DNA of 64,000 nt. Source: Linnemannia hyalina (Eukaryota > Mortierellomycota > Mortierellomycetes > Mortierellales > Mortierellaceae). Numbering within the stretch: the first letter of the stretch is position 1; each line of letters opens with the position of its first letter. Both the position numbers and the translations under genes were made by a program. The stretch covers positions 1 to 64,000 of the forward strand of contig JAHRHY010000031.1 in assembly GCA_019671135.1 (NCBI GenBank), in the 5' to 3' direction. The notes beneath the pieces were generated by a model. That model worked only from the letters and a program-made list of their open reading frames with translations. It was not told the origin of the DNA and ran no database searches. Positions 31,501 to 42,459 of the stretch are shown one piece after another.

Positions 31501-32475
31501 GAGAAGGCCGCGAGTGCGAGTGCTGATGGAAGATGACTGAAAGCCGGTACAGTCCCAGTCTATGTCGATGTCGTTGTAGCGGATGCGGAGGTTGTTGGTT
31601 CGCCAGTTGATGAGAGGGTTGGTTTGTGTGAGCCAAGGTTTGCCAAGGAGGAGGTCGTAGCTCTTTAAAGGGTAGACGAGGGGATCGAGAGTGGTGGAGT
31701 ATTGTTGTCGTGCAAAGGTGATGTGGGCGGTGTGGGCAGAGAAGGAGCGAGATCCGTCGGGGAGGACAATGGGGATGGGAGAAGAAGAGTGAAGAGGAAT
31801 TTGATGTCGCTTTACAAAAGAAGAGCTGATGACGTTGCCTTGAGCTCCACCGTCGATGAGGATCCGAGCGGAGTGACCATTAACATTGCAGACAAAGGTG
31901 AGGAGGGTAGTCTTGGCTTGCTCGGCAGTGAACGTAGACACACCAATGCCCCTTTTTCGCAACCGGCGGATTTTGCTCTTGGTCATTGTGGAAAAGACAG
32001 GTACGGTCTCAGGCACGGGCGTGGTAGATGGAACAGACGAACCAGACGTGGGGGCTAGAACGAGAGGCGACAAAGGTGGGTCCAGGTCCACTGTAGCAGC
32101 CAATCCAGCCCCCTCTTGAACAGGGGAGGTGCATACAGCGGGGAGCTCAATGATAATGGGAGAAGGGACAGGGGGCGAGGGATCAACAAGTGTAATGGCA
32201 GCGGGGGAGGGGAGAGGAGCAAGGTCTTTGGGCAGAGAAAGTCGTTTATTCGAAAAAGAAAAAGAGGAAAACTTATCTGAAGAAAGAGGCTTACTCCTCT
32301 GGTCCAGAGGAGCAGAGGAGGGGGCAGCAGCAACTATAACCTGGACATCTTCTAGTTGCTGTTGGCTTTTCCCGACTGAGCCTGGGAAGTAGCCTGTTGA
32401 GGGGTTGGGGTGTCGGCAACCTCGATATTGTTGAACTGTCGTGCCGGGCGTGAAGTCGAAGGGAAAGTCCTGCAA
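28568..32475 (-). pseudogene. pol: Gypsy D Pol, interrupted by solo U and truncated in integrase
   Basis: Pol overlaps the end of gag by about 124 bp in the -1 frame, as expected for programmed -1 frameshifting. The protease motif LIDGGAQGNV has Asp-Gly-Gly. RT is complete with VVYLDDILIYSK. The frame then breaks at 30408 where the U unit is inserted. Removing U and one CTA restores the reading DIALPLTSLLGEGRQFVW exactly. RNase H (SIVETDASGYAVGAVL) and integrase (SCSSCQRNK, VTMDFVVKLP, IVSDRDTKFTSTFW, DGQSERAI) follow, and the frame stops at AAEFAYNNA where the gypsy B' LTR begins. No other inactivating change was noticed. Confidence 0.87.
29914..30407 (-). repeat. Solo U unit inside gypsy D, with target duplication
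   Basis: A full 494-bp U unit with no composite interior. It is bounded by CTA at 29911-29913 and 30408-30410, and the host coding frame is restored when U plus one CTA is removed. The exact boundary is uncertain by one or two bases because U starts with G; the longest direct repeat at the site is CCTAG. This shows that U alone is, or behaves like, a complete transposition or recombination product. Confidence 0.88.
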
Positions 32476-33410
32476 TCGGGCCCAAGGTGGCCAAGTTTAC
32501 GGCACTTGTAGCAGCCACCATTCTTGTAGAGGTAGTCTTTCTCTTCTTGTGATAGCTTGGGAGGAAGAGGACCGCCGGGTTTGTAGTGGGTATTGGGGTT
32601 GTAGATAAAGGGTTTGGTGTTGTGCTGGCTGTGGTTGTAGCCGGATCGGCGCGAAAGGTAGCTGACTTGTGCGGAGAGGTTGTTGATAGCAACATGGAGG
32701 GTGTCGATCTCCATATCGCTGGATTGTTGAACAATGGGCTTGGGACCAGTGGGCCCGTCAGGGTAGAGGATGGAGTGAACCAGAGTGGCTTGAGTAATGG
32801 CAATATCCAAGGTCTCCGGCTGGCGAAGCATAACCTCCTTGCTGGTTTCTTTTTCGAGGCCTTTTTTGTACCAGTGCAAGGCGGTAGTATTGTCAAGGGA
32901 GGGAACTCGACGGCGAAGGCGGCGGAATTCGTGGGTGTAGGCGGCGACTGTACGCTTGCCTTGTCGTAAAGACTCAAGAGCCGAAAGAGCAGCGACGGCG
33001 GCATTGGGCGGGGTGTGAAAGTTGAGGAAGGCTTGTTTGAAGTCGTCCCAGGAGCTGCGAATGGTAAGGCCGCTTGATCTCCACCACGATTTCGCATCAT
33101 CAGTGAGGTTAAGGGCCGTATACTGGACCCATTCAGCGGATGCAAGGTTGACGACCTCATAATACTCCTCTTGATTGTCGATGAAGTTATGACAGGCATC
33201 GGCGTCGATCGCGCCAGCGTAAGGAGAGGGGGTCTGAGGCTTAAGGATTTTATGGAGGGTGCGGGCAACATCGCGGCAGGCAGCCTCTTGTTCGAGTTGG
33301 GTTGGAGCAGGAGGTAGGGGAGTAAGGCTTGCAAGGAGGGTTTCAATCCTGGTCCTGGCCTCGTCAGTAAGGCCAGAGGCGAGCTGGCGAATTTCGTCGG
33401 TAGCAGACAT
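32352..33410 (-). CDS. gag: Gypsy D Gag (352 aa)
   Basis: A retrotransposon capsid protein starting MSATDEIRQLASGLTDEA. The middle resembles the Ty3/gypsy capsid fold (WVQYTALNLTDDAKSWW; an AYTHEFRRLRRRVPSL stretch near residue 160). A CCHC zinc knuckle, CYKCRKLGHLGPDC, lies near residue 308. It would assemble the cytoplasmic particle that packages element RNA. The frame is unbroken, and its stop overlaps pol. Confidence 0.85.
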   Translation of the reverse strand: MSATDEIRQLASGLTDEARTRIETLLASLTPLPPAPTQLEQEAACRDVARTLHKILKPQTPSPYAGAIDADACHNFIDNQEEYYEVVNLASAEWVQYTALNLTDDAKSWWRSSGLTIRSSWDDFKQAFLNFHTPPNAAVAALSALESLRQGKRTVAAYTHEFRRLRRRVPSLDNTTALHWYKKGLEKETSKEVMLRQPETLDIAITQATLVHSILYPDGPTGPKPIVQQSSDMEIDTLHVAINNLSAQVSYLSRRSGYNHSQHNTKPFIYNPNTHYKPGGPLPPKLSQEEKDYLYKNGGCYKCRKLGHLGPDCRTFPSTSRPARQFNNIEVADTPTPQQATSQAQSGKANSN

Positions 33411-33582
33411 AAGAGCCGGAAGGGTGCAGAAAAGTAAGAAAATAAAAAAGGATAGTAGGGATATGGTAAAAGGAGGAGAGAGCTGTACGTGTGGAAAGAG
33501 AAAATAAAATATGGGTAGACAGGAACGGAGCTGGAGCAGGAACAGAAAATTTGACAGATCAGGGCAGAGGGGTATGGATCGA

Positions 33583-33599
33583 AGTTACTTTTGCTACCA
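33583..33599 (-). other. Primer-binding site of gypsy D
   Basis: Directly next to the 5' LTR, the minus strand reads TGGTAGCAAAAGTAAC. This resembles the complement of the 3' end of initiator tRNA-Met (TGGTAGCAGAGG type). The same TGGTAGCA start follows the gypsy C LTR. Confidence 0.6.
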
Positions 33600-33839
33600 T
33601 GTAATAGCAACAGAAGAAGGGTGATAGACAAGAGCAGGAGGCAGAAACGGATGGTGTTTATTGTACAGGGGAGCCAGGGTATTTATGTGTGCTAGGCTAT
33701 GGGCTCCAGGATGGTGGTGATGTGGTGAGGTGGTGATGTGGTTAGATGGGGATGTAATTAGGTGATAATGTGGTTAGATGAGACAGTGGTTAGATGACGC
33801 TAATGATCTAGGGTCACAACAGATTATAATACTGTGACA
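33600..33839 (-). repeat. Gypsy D 5' LTR (about 240 bp)
   Basis: On the plus strand it starts TGTAATAGCAACAG and ends CTGTGACA. The start is fixed by the adjacent primer-binding site. The end is chosen by comparison with the gypsy E LTR (TGTAATAG...GTGTTACA) and because similarity to the 3' side of the transposase gene resumes beyond it; an end at 33821 is possible. It contains tandem GATGTGGTTAGATG-like repeats (about 33715-33795). Confidence 0.65.
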
Positions 33840-33872
33840 ATTATCAACATCCATTAATTGCTGCTTTGTACC

Positions 33873-34943
33873 TCAAAGCGCAATGGAAAGGCCGCGTTGC
33901 AGTATTACTGGTGGATCCATTGGTGTGTCCTCATCAGAGGACTGGTCCTCATCAACACCATCACGAAGCTCAAAAGCAAGGAATTCCTCCTGCAGTTTTG
34001 CCATTGTATTACCATCCTCCATCAGTGCACCAACATCAACATATTCCATTGGTTGCTCAACATCATTCTCTGTTGTTGGATACTCGAATCCTCCACGCAG
34101 CCAAGCTGTATGAATTGGTTCCACAGAAATCGCCAACAAAGCAACCATCTTTTTCATGTTCAAGAGAAGCAAAGACAACTTCAACTGCAAATTATATGTC
34201 TGTTTCTTATCCACCAAGACTGGAGCACGATTGTTGTGCTTCTCAAATGTGGAACCAAGATCAGCAAATAGAGACTCCATCTGAGAGCGGAAACTACCAA
34301 AGGTGGAGTTGTAGAATGCTTCTTCCTGTGTAAGGTCCTTATTCTTCTTTTTGCGGTATGGATGAGCGAAATTTTGGAGTGTGAGAGTGTCAGACTCATC
34401 TACAAGCCTCCTCAAGAACTGTGGATACCCTCCATCGAGAGCAATGCAATCCAACTCATGCTCTCTCTTGTCCAACTTCATCATCAGCAGCATTGTTCCA
34501 TCGGCATTGTTCTTGCAAGATGCAGATTTGGAGACAAATAAGGCCATGCCATTACAATCCATTGCTACCTGTGTGCGTAATCCTGACTTTTTCAGCTTGT
34601 AAGAGTACATATCAGCACTGCTCTCACCTTTGTATGTTGATCTTGTATCATGACCATCAAGATGCAAGGTGATATGCGTAAATAATGGAGGATTTTTTAC
34701 CTTTGCAGACAATAGGCGTATTTTGATTGTGGAGAACATAGTGGCAATACAGTTGGTAATGTACTTATTGTGCAAAGTATATTCTTTCTTGTAAAAGACA
34801 GAGTGCATTGCATGGAAACTACTTTTTGGCATGTGTGGCTCCATTGCATCCATAGATACTCCTTTGGCAAGATGATAGAGCATTAAAAGACCTTTCTCCA
34901 CTTCTTTGTATAGCCCAGGATACTTGACTTTTGGCCAGATGAC
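33873..34943 (-). pseudogene. Diverged third copy of the U-composite transposase, N-terminus lost
   Basis: It matches the transposase at 24073-25362 from IWPKVKYPG (about residue 64) to the C-terminus, with many substitutions and a different acidic C-terminal stretch (DGVDEDQSSDEDTPMD). The three candidate catalytic motifs are all kept: TLHLDGHDTR, CIALDGGYPQF and FRSQMESLFADLGSTF. The gypsy E LTR replaces the N-terminal codons at 34944. No frameshift is visible in what remains. It is evidence for a second, older subfamily of the same transposon. Confidence 0.85.
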
Positions 34944-35238
34944 TGTAATAGGAGCAGAGCAAGAGAGAAGAGGCAAGGGTGAGGACAAGGAAGGAAGACA
35001 AGAGGCAAGGAGAATAGCAAGGGAAAGAGACAAGAGGGTGTAGGGACAAGAGGAAAGGGCAAGAAGGAATGAGGTTTATTGTACAGAATGGACAGGGTAT
35101 TTATACGTCTATGGTATGAGGGATGATGGTAAGGTAATAATAAGCAGGGGTAGTGTGTAAGACAGACACACAAGATATTAACAAGGAAGTAAGGAACAAG
35201 GCAGCCAAAAGCAGAAGGCAATCTACAATCGTGTTACA
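34944..35238 (-). repeat. Gypsy E 3' LTR (about 295 bp)
   Basis: On the plus strand it reads TGTAATAGGAGCAG to CAATCGTGTTACA. On the coding strand a polypurine tract, TTAGGGGAAGG, lies directly before it (35239-35249). TG/CA ends are present. Confidence 0.75.
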
Positions 35239-36516
35239 CCTTCCCCTAATAAAAAAAGAAGTCCATGCTCCTGACAGTACTTGTAAAGAATATCGGGCGA
35301 GTTGGTTAAGTCCTTGAGTGGCTCCCAGGTGGAGTCTTTGGCCGCGTCATAACCCGCCCACTTGATAAGGAACTCCATCCTTCTTCGTCTTGATCTGTGT
35401 GCCAGAATAGCTTCAACCTCGTACTCGACCTCACCGTTAACAATCTCGGGCTCGGGAGGTGGCAAGGAGCGGCGACCGAGAGATTCCGGTGATGGAATAA
35501 AGGGTTTAAACCGGTCGACGTGAAAGACATCATGAATGCGCATGGTGGGTGGGAGCTCAACCTGAAAGGACACTGGTGAGCGTTGCTGAAGAAGCGTGAA
35601 AGGGTCAAAAAAGCGAGCTTGAAGGGAAGCAGCAGGGCGGTTAGAGTCGTAGGCCGTGGTAATGTGCTCGGTGCTAAGTAAGACTTGATCGCCAACCTGA
35701 TAGGAGTGGGGTCGTCGATGAGCATCGGCGTGCTTGATCTGTTGGTCTTGAGCCTCAAGAAGGCTCTCGCGGGCTTCAGCAAGGGCAGACTGCTGTGCCG
35801 AGACAAAGGAGTCAAAGTCCAATGAGGAGGAGGATGGGGTGACGGGAGCAAGGAGGGAGGCAGGCACTCGGGGATGAAATCCGTGGTTCAAAAAGAAGGG
35901 CGAGACACCCGTGGAGGAGTGAACTGCATTGTTGTATGCAAATTCGGCCGCCGGCAGATAAAGGTCCCAGTCGTCTTGCTTGTGATTGACTAAGCCGCGC
36001 AGCATTGTCTTTAGAGTCTGAATCGCTCTCTCGGATTGGCCATCAGTCTGGGGGTGGAAGGACGAGGACATGGCAAGCTTGGTGCCTAGACGCTCCTGTA
36101 GACGACGCCAGAAGGTGCTGGTGAATTTGGTATCCCGATCCGAGACAATGGTGCTAGGCATCCCATGCAGACGGAAGATGTTACTGAAAAAACAATTGGC
36201 AACCTCAACAGCAGTGTCCGTGGTTCGACTTGGTGCAAAGTGAACTTGCTTGGATAGCTTGTCCACAAAAACGGTGATGGCATCAAACTTGCGAGCGGTC
36301 ATAGGGAGTTTGACGACAAAGTCCATCGATACAGTGTCCCAGCGTTGCTCAGGGATCTCCAGGGGGCGGAGTAAGCCAGCAGGGAGGCGGCGTACAGCGT
36401 TGTTGCGTTGACAGCTCGAACAGGACTCAACATATTGACGGGTATCAACAGACATCCGAGGCCAGAAGGCAAAACGACGCAAGGCGGCATAGGTTTTGTC
36501 AAAACCCAAATGGCCT
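35223..36516 (-). pseudogene. pol: Gypsy E integrase and chromodomain fragment
   Basis: The frame starts in the integrase zinc region (GFDKTYAALRRFAFWPRMS, SCSSCQRNN), then gives the catalytic core (VSMDFVVKLP, IVSDRDTKFTSTFW, DGQSERAI), a GPF-type linker and a chromodomain (EVEAILAHRSRRRRMEF, WAGYDAAKDSTWEPL). The stop lies a few bases inside the 3' LTR. It is close in sequence to gypsy D but not the same copy. No RT or gag is attached, so it is a remnant. Confidence 0.85.
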
Positions 36517-36560
36517 TGAAAATTTTTACGCTAGTCACGCACAATCGAATTGATAAGACA
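36517..36560 (-). repeat. Last 44 bp of a gypsy B-type LTR
   Basis: The reverse complement, TGTCTTATCAATTCGATTG...AAAAATTTTCA, equals 28524-28567 with one change. It lies between gypsy E and the 3' end of Helitron A. The first 99 bp of the same LTR sit at 59109-59207, next to the 5' end of Helitron B, and 99 + 44 makes the complete 143-bp LTR. Confidence 0.85.
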
Positions 36561-36572
36561 CTAGAATAGTAC

Positions 36573-36590
36573 CCGCGGCTTCGCTCGCGG
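36573..36590 (-). other. Helitron 3' terminal hairpin
   Basis: The minus strand reads CCGCGAGCGAAGCCGCGG: a 5-bp stem CCGCG/CGCGG with an inner GC/GC pair around a GAA loop. It is followed by GTACTATT and CTAG. A subterminal hairpin close to a CTRR end is the standard Helitron 3' signature and is thought to act in termination of transfer. Confidence 0.85.
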
Positions 36591-36711
36591 AGGTGTTGGG
36601 TAAAAAAAAAAAAAAAAAAAAAGCGAAATGGATGTGGTAATATTTATTTCTGTCTGTCACTGTCTCCCTTGATCCCTACCCTCCTTTTTTTTTTTCTTAT
36701 GTCATTTTTTT

Positions 36712-39225
36712 TTAGTCACTCAGGGCAAGAATCTCTGGGTAAACAACATTTGTTGTACAGCCATATGGTGTATCGGGACCCTCCCTCTCAATCAACACAT
36801 GCACGTTGTTCTTGTTCGTCACTCGAGATAGGGCAACGTACAGTTGGCCATGGGCGAATACCGGCTTCTTGAGATAGATACCAACGGTGTCTAAAGTCTG
36901 ACCTTGGGACTTGTTGATCGTCATTGCAAAGGCGGGTCGGATAGGGAACTGGAGTCGTCGGAACTTGAACGGCATATCGAGGTCAGAAGGGCAGATCGGG
37001 ATGCGGGAAAGGAATACGTGATTGCCGGCATGTGTTCCTGTAATGATAGTGGCTCCCAAGACGTACCGTGAGAGCGATGTACATATGAGTCGCGTGCCAT
37101 TGCAAAGTCCTTCCTGTGGCATGAGGTTTCGAAGGAGTATGACAGGACAACCCACGGTCAATCTCAGGCAGTGAGGAGGGAGCGAAGACGACTTGAGGCT
37201 GTTCAGAAACTCGATAGGAAACAGAGCGTCCACCCTATCGTCTTCTTTGTCGATGATGGAGTCCTGCGAGAGAAACTCTCTTGATTCCCCTTGTATGGCT
37301 GACATGATGTGGTTGTTGACTTCATCGACGTTGTCGTTTGTTGGACAGAGCACTGCGCGCTGATTGAGATACTGGGCATTGCCAATATTGTGCTGGAGAT
37401 CAGGGTAGACCTTGGCAATGAGATCGCCAATGTTGGCATTGGCTGGCATCACCATCTGGGGTGGAAGTGTGATGGTGGTGGAGATTCTGTGGTCTGGAGA
37501 CGGGCCAGGAACAGTACCTTCTCCGACTTGAAGAAGCCAGTTTGCAAACCCGGTCTGTTCCTCGATGTCGGGAGCGTCGGCATTTCTGAGGAGGCGCATG
37601 TTGACGGAAAGATGAAGGTGTTGGATGTGGTCCCAGAGTGGAGATCGTTTAAAGCAGGCTCCAATGGTTTCCTCTCTGCGGCCTTGCTTAACGACTGGAG
37701 GAATCTGCCTGAAGTCGCCGCCAAAGACCATGAGCTTTTCTCCAAAGGGACGATGTTCGTTCGCAGGGTCCACAGTCTTTATCAGGTCTTTGAGAGTGCG
37801 ATCTACAGCCTCAAAGATATGCCGATGCGTCATCGGAGCCTCGTCCCAGACAACGATCTTGGCCCGGATGAGAAGATTGGCAATTTCTGACCTGTGGTTG
37901 ACTGAACAAACGCTATCCTCGTGGGTAGGGACGGGAATCTTAAAGCGCGAGTGAGCGGTTCTTCCGCCTTGTAGGAGTAATGCGGCGATTCCAGATCCAG
38001 CAACGGCAAGAGCGATATCGCGATTCGACCGGACCATAGACAGGATTAGGGAGTACAGGAAGGTCTTTCCTGTACCTGCAGGACCATCGATGAAGTACGC
38101 CTCGGAAGAGTTCATCTCATAGGAGTGCTTGATTCGGTCGTATGCTTCCCTCTGATTCGCGTTGAGTGACTGCTCCATCATGGCGAAATCTTCTGCGCTG
38201 GGCAAAGGGTAATTCAACTCGTCTGCAATAAATGCATTTACGTTGGGACCATGCTGCTCCAGTATGACGGGCTCGGGCATGCCTTCGTAGTCGTGGAGAG
38301 TCTTGCCGAGGTTCCTCAGGAGAACTTGTAAGTGGATCAAGGCAGCATTTGCACGCTGGTCTGCAAAGGATTGTCGCTGCTCAAGGCTGGTAGCGTCACG
38401 TTCCCTTGGACGGAGATCATCAGACAGTGCATCGCGAAAGGTGGTCCAAAGCTGAGCAGGATTTGTCGGGTTGCAAAAGGCAAGAATCTTTGCAAAAAGG
38501 GAGCGGAGTTGGTATCCCGTTTGGCTGACTGCGGCATCCCGAAGACAGTTCTCCCACTCGCGATCATCTTGAAGCATGCCAAGGGCGATGCAGGCGGCCT
38601 TGAACGTGGGGTGGACCTCGTTTTCGACTGTTCTTAGGCCCTCAAACGATATAGGACTTGGCACCGAGAGTAGTAGCAACCGCAAATAAAACAGATCGCC
38701 TGCGGTATCATGCACAAAAAAGAGTCGGCCGACTGTACATCCTCTCTCTCTGAGCTTCCATCGCTTTTCCCTCTTGAGGTAAACGTGGGTTTGAGGAAAG
38801 TCGTGGTACTTTGATGGCGGTTCGTCAGGATGGTCGCGGTTATAGTCGAAGAATGCAGTCAGCGTACTGCGCTCCAGTGCGGCTCTCTCTAGGACATCGG
38901 CGATGGGTTCGTCCGAGCGGAAGGCGTGCATGAACTGGCCGGGAAGATGCAAATGCAACCTGGTGACGGATGGATAGGCACTGTGTAGGCGGAATCCGAA
39001 TATGCCCCAAGAAGACTCGGAGGCAGAGACATAGCGACCGTCGATGAAATCAATGATCTCGTTGACTTCTGGCACAGGTAGATCTCCGGCTTCGGCTTGA
39101 GCTCCGTCTTGTGCCGGCTGTTGAACCACAACAGTGGCTCGATCATGACCCTTGTAGACGTACTTGTAAAGATACTTGACCGCAGTGGAAGAGGTGCAGC
39201 TCTCGACATTGATATGGGCACCATA
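36712..39225 (-). pseudogene. Helitron A Rep/helicase, C-terminal part (interrupted)
   Basis: From the insertion point the frame continues YGAHINVESCTSSTAVKYL and contains the Rep tyrosine motif KYLYKYVYKGHDRA. A PIF1-type helicase follows, with Walker A DGPAGTGKTFLYS, Walker B KIVVWDEAPM, a GGDFRQIPPV motif and the C-terminal TINKSQGQTLDTVG and YVALSRV motifs, stopping at 36712. Helitrons use Rep to nick and join single strands and the helicase to unwind. In this copy the HUH motif is 5.8 kb away at about 45400 because composite 2 lies between, so the protein cannot be made whole. Copy B at 61611 onward shows the uninterrupted arrangement. Confidence 0.9.
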
Positions 39226-39229
39226 CTTT

Positions 39230-39723
39230 GCAGCCCCTTCATGTGCAGAGGATATAAAAAGGCATATAAAAAATATCCAAAGCCCAAGGAACGGAGTGTT
39301 TACTTCCATAACTGACATATCTCTTCATAGTGGGCAACAGAACACAGAATAAAATAGCAATAGACAGCACATGTTTTTTTAAAATGTAATCTCTCCCCTG
39401 TATTTCGCCCCAAAGATACAGTTGAGAGTACAAGTGCTTTAGATGATGACATACAAGAACTACTCTGGCGAATCTTGCAGTGAGGGTTACAGGTTAATAG
39501 TAGATGGACATATTCAAGAGTGTGGTGTGCGAAAAATAAGAAGACTTTGTTGTTTGGAGAATAGGTTGGTGTTTAGTAGGATAGTTAAACAAAAAATGTT
39601 ACAATGGTTGTCTTATATGCTTGGTATCATATATACATTCTCATCCCATAGTCGCTATGGATATTGTCGAGATCTACAGAGATGTAACAAACACCATATG
39701 ATAACTTGGACCTGAAAGGCCTC
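39230..39723 (-). repeat. U unit, left copy of composite 2
   Basis: 494 bp, canonical sequence, with a GCAGCCCC start where most units have GCGGCCCC. It is directly preceded by the Helitron sequence CCATACTTT. Confidence 0.88.
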
Positions 39724-40197
39724 CTAGGTGAATGTTTTAAAAAAATATGGGTAATGCAATAATGGTGAGGGTGCATGCATTGTGGAACGTCTCAGATGAA
39801 GTTATCGTGGTTTTTATAATGTTTGATGTAACATACTTTGTAGGAAGTTACGATTGTTATAATATTTGTTGATATGCGGCCTCCTATACAGATCGTTGGT
39901 AAACATGCCAATGGTGAAAAAATAAATGTCATAAAGAGTGCATGCATTGTAGAACATATTAGATATAGTTATTGTAATTTTCGTAATGTTAAATATAAGT
40001 AGATTGTGGATAAACACCACTGTGATCAAGAAAGAAATATTGTAAATTGTGCAAAGGATGGTGGAAGTTTTTAAAAAGATGGGTAATATATCTGGTGAAT
40101 CTCATTGGAAGGGACGAGGATAATATTACATGTGTATTCCATATATAAAAGCTTTATTTGTGCAAGTGGTATATCTACAGTTTTTAAAATTCTTGAT

Positions 40198-42459
40198 CTA
40201 CTCTTCTGCGGTCTCAAATGTTACTTCAAGAGGCTTCTTTTCTTCCATCGTACTTTTCTCTTTGGCTTGAATACTATCTAATACACTTTGCACTATGGTT
40301 TTTCTGTTGTTAGATCCTTCTTTTGCAAACTTACATAATATATCGGAATGTGGTTCGCGGGAACCAAACTTATCCATGTGCCATGTTTCGTAGTTGGAAT
40401 AATCTTTCTCCAACAAACCTAGGTGAAAAATTAGTTCTTTTTCTTCTGCATTACCATCTGCCGAAACGTATTCCTCGCGGAGTTCTTCTTCGATAGCTGT
40501 TATTTTGCTATATACTTCTCCCATTGCCTTCAGAAAATCATGATGGTCTTTTGTAGTGTAAACACTTGAGGCATTCACATTTTCGCTTTCCATAGGTCCA
40601 CCATCTTCTAGAGTTTTCTTAACATCCGACTCTTGCACCTCATCATCTACTTTTTCTACAAGTTCATCTAAAGTTTCCTTAATATTCGACTCTTGCACCT
40701 CATCATCTATTTTTTCTACCGGTTCACCTTTCTCTGTCGACCTATCCTTAGACCATTGTGGCTTAAAGCCCATAGCAAAGATCTTTTCTTTTTCCTTTTG
40801 GTTAAGATTATCATAGTCGACATTCTCTGCACCAATGTGGTCATCAGTCACCAAGCCAACTACAATGTTTTGCTTGCGGATCTTGAGAATGTGCTTTCCA
40901 TTTACAAGTACATTCTTGGAATACTCCAATTGCTGCTTGTGAAACCTTTTCCATTTCATCTTGGATATATCTGTCGGTCCTTCCACTGGTAGTTCCTCTT
41001 CTACTTCGACCTCCTCGTTGAAAAGCATCTTTCTCTCTTCATCAGACATTTCTTGAAGTTTCATCTTGCTAAGCATGGAGCGTTCCAAGATATCCATCTC
41101 TGGAACATCACCACCGCCACGCAGATGATCAAGCGTAAACAGGCCAACGTATGTATTCTTTCCACATAGCTTGACAATGTACTTAGCCTTCATCGTAAAG
41201 TTAGTTGCATACTCAAGCATGTCGTTATTAGGATGAACCATCCATCCTCCATCCTTTGCAAGTGGTATGTCTTTCTCTGATCTAATGTTACGCACCGTTG
41301 TGGCCAGTGCAAATGTGTGTTCATCTTTTTCATCCTTAGAAACATCTACATTAGAAGATGGCTCTGCATTTTTGGGCATCTCTGAATGCCTTTTCTTTCG
41401 AGAAGTCTTCTTCTCATCATCCTTAGATGGCTTTTTATGAGATAGTTTTTCATCAGGGTTATCCTTAGAGGTATCATCTCCAGATTCTACATCAGGTCTG
41501 TTATTGGACTTGCCATCATCAGAGTCTTTATCTTTAGAGGAATCATCCTCAGAGTCAGCATTATCAGACGTATCACCATCATCTGTATCATCGTCAGAAT
41601 TCTCATCAGCAGAAGACTCTTCTATTTTTTCTACATCTGCTGAAGTTGCCTCTTGAAGACCCATCTTGGCCAATATGCGTGCCTCTTTCTCAGATATTTC
41701 TGGCGCAGGGAGATTCTTGCCCATGAGCTTAGGTGGACACAATGCAATGTAGAGATTCTTTTCCTTTAGCCTAATAATGTACTTGCCATTTACAGTAAAG
41801 CTTTTTGCATACAGGAAAGCTGGATTAGTTGCATAACGCGTCCATATACATGTATTAGCGAGTGGTACATTTTTCTTGGACGTTATGTCAACTACCTTTG
41901 GACTCAACGGAAAGGAGACGGCAATTATATCTTCTTCATCATCATCATCGGACGGCTCTTCATCCGATGACTCCTGCTTGTTTCTCTTTCGCTTCTTTGG
42001 TTCTTCATCCTCGGAAGTCATATCGTCATCGGAAGACACAAACTTAGAAGTATGTGTCTTCTTTAAAGCCTTGGAAGACTTAGTACGCTTGTCGACAGGT
42101 GCGTTGTTGTTACTACGTTTTATATAACCTCTATCTTGATCTTGATGACGTCCACAGTATGTTTGACCAAGTTTGGCTACACTACCACAATTAGCACCCT
42201 TAATAGTTGTGCCTTGACACTTGCGCGCAGGATCGTGGACATAACAATGCATGCCTTCATCATCAACTTCCTTCATGCATTTGCGCTTGGACTTGGTGCA
42301 CTTTTCTCCACAAAAGTAGTATCTCTCTACTTCCTCATCCTCATCAAGCGCCTTAAAGATCTTATTTGCATCTTTCTTGTTAAACTCCACTCCCTTCTTA
42401 GAGGAGAATGTCTCAAAGGCCTTGGTGATGAGCTCGATTGTAAGCTGAACGTACTTCAT
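40198..42459 (-). CDS. U-composite accessory protein (copy in composite 2, 753 aa)
   Basis: Identical to the protein at 21180-23441 except for one residue seen (Asp for Asn in the SSA(N/D)ENSDD stretch near residue 285). All cysteines and histidines of the double C-C-C-H region and the three 75-residue repeats are kept, and the frame is intact. Its retention in a copy that moved recently (into a Helitron whose sister copy lacks it) suggests the protein is part of the mobile unit and not a passenger picked up once. Function unknown. Confidence 0.8.
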   Translation of the reverse strand: MKYVQLTIELITKAFETFSSKKGVEFNKKDANKIFKALDEDEEVERYYFCGEKCTKSKRKCMKEVDDEGMHCYVHDPARKCQGTTIKGANCGSVAKLGQTYCGRHQDQDRGYIKRSNNNAPVDKRTKSSKALKKTHTSKFVSSDDDMTSEDEEPKKRKRNKQESSDEEPSDDDDEEDIIAVSFPLSPKVVDITSKKNVPLANTCIWTRYATNPAFLYAKSFTVNGKYIIRLKEKNLYIALCPPKLMGKNLPAPEISEKEARILAKMGLQEATSADVEKIEESSADENSDDDTDDGDTSDNADSEDDSSKDKDSDDGKSNNRPDVESGDDTSKDNPDEKLSHKKPSKDDEKKTSRKKRHSEMPKNAEPSSNVDVSKDEKDEHTFALATTVRNIRSEKDIPLAKDGGWMVHPNNDMLEYATNFTMKAKYIVKLCGKNTYVGLFTLDHLRGGGDVPEMDILERSMLSKMKLQEMSDEERKMLFNEEVEVEEELPVEGPTDISKMKWKRFHKQQLEYSKNVLVNGKHILKIRKQNIVVGLVTDDHIGAENVDYDNLNQKEKEKIFAMGFKPQWSKDRSTEKGEPVEKIDDEVQESNIKETLDELVEKVDDEVQESDVKKTLEDGGPMESENVNASSVYTTKDHHDFLKAMGEVYSKITAIEEELREEYVSADGNAEEKELIFHLGLLEKDYSNYETWHMDKFGSREPHSDILCKFAKEGSNNRKTIVQSVLDSIQAKEKSTMEEKKPLEVTFETAEE

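Larger units (their letters stand above)
28568..33839 (-). mobile_element. Gypsy D: chromovirus split by a solo U, 3' end lost
   Basis: A minus-strand Ty3/gypsy element. Its 5' LTR is 33600-33839, followed by a primer-binding site, gag, and pol down to the integrase, where gypsy B' cuts it at 28568. A solo U unit (29914-30407) interrupts pol between RT and RNase H. The chromodomain and 3' LTR are missing. The 5' LTR lies just beyond the diverged transposase copy (right flank ATTAT). Confidence 0.85.
34944..36516 (-). mobile_element. Gypsy E: 3' part of a chromovirus
   Basis: It consists of the integrase, chromodomain and 3' LTR of a minus-strand Ty3/gypsy element related to gypsy D. The 3' LTR end sits in the diverged transposase copy (left flank ATGAC). 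The upstream part is cut at 36516 by the end of a gypsy B-type LTR. Confidence 0.85.

Noticed and set aside
37309..37954. Open frames of 109-193 codons on the strand opposite the helicase
   Set aside because: They are antisense shadows of the PIF1-like helicase and recur in Helitron B as expected from identity.
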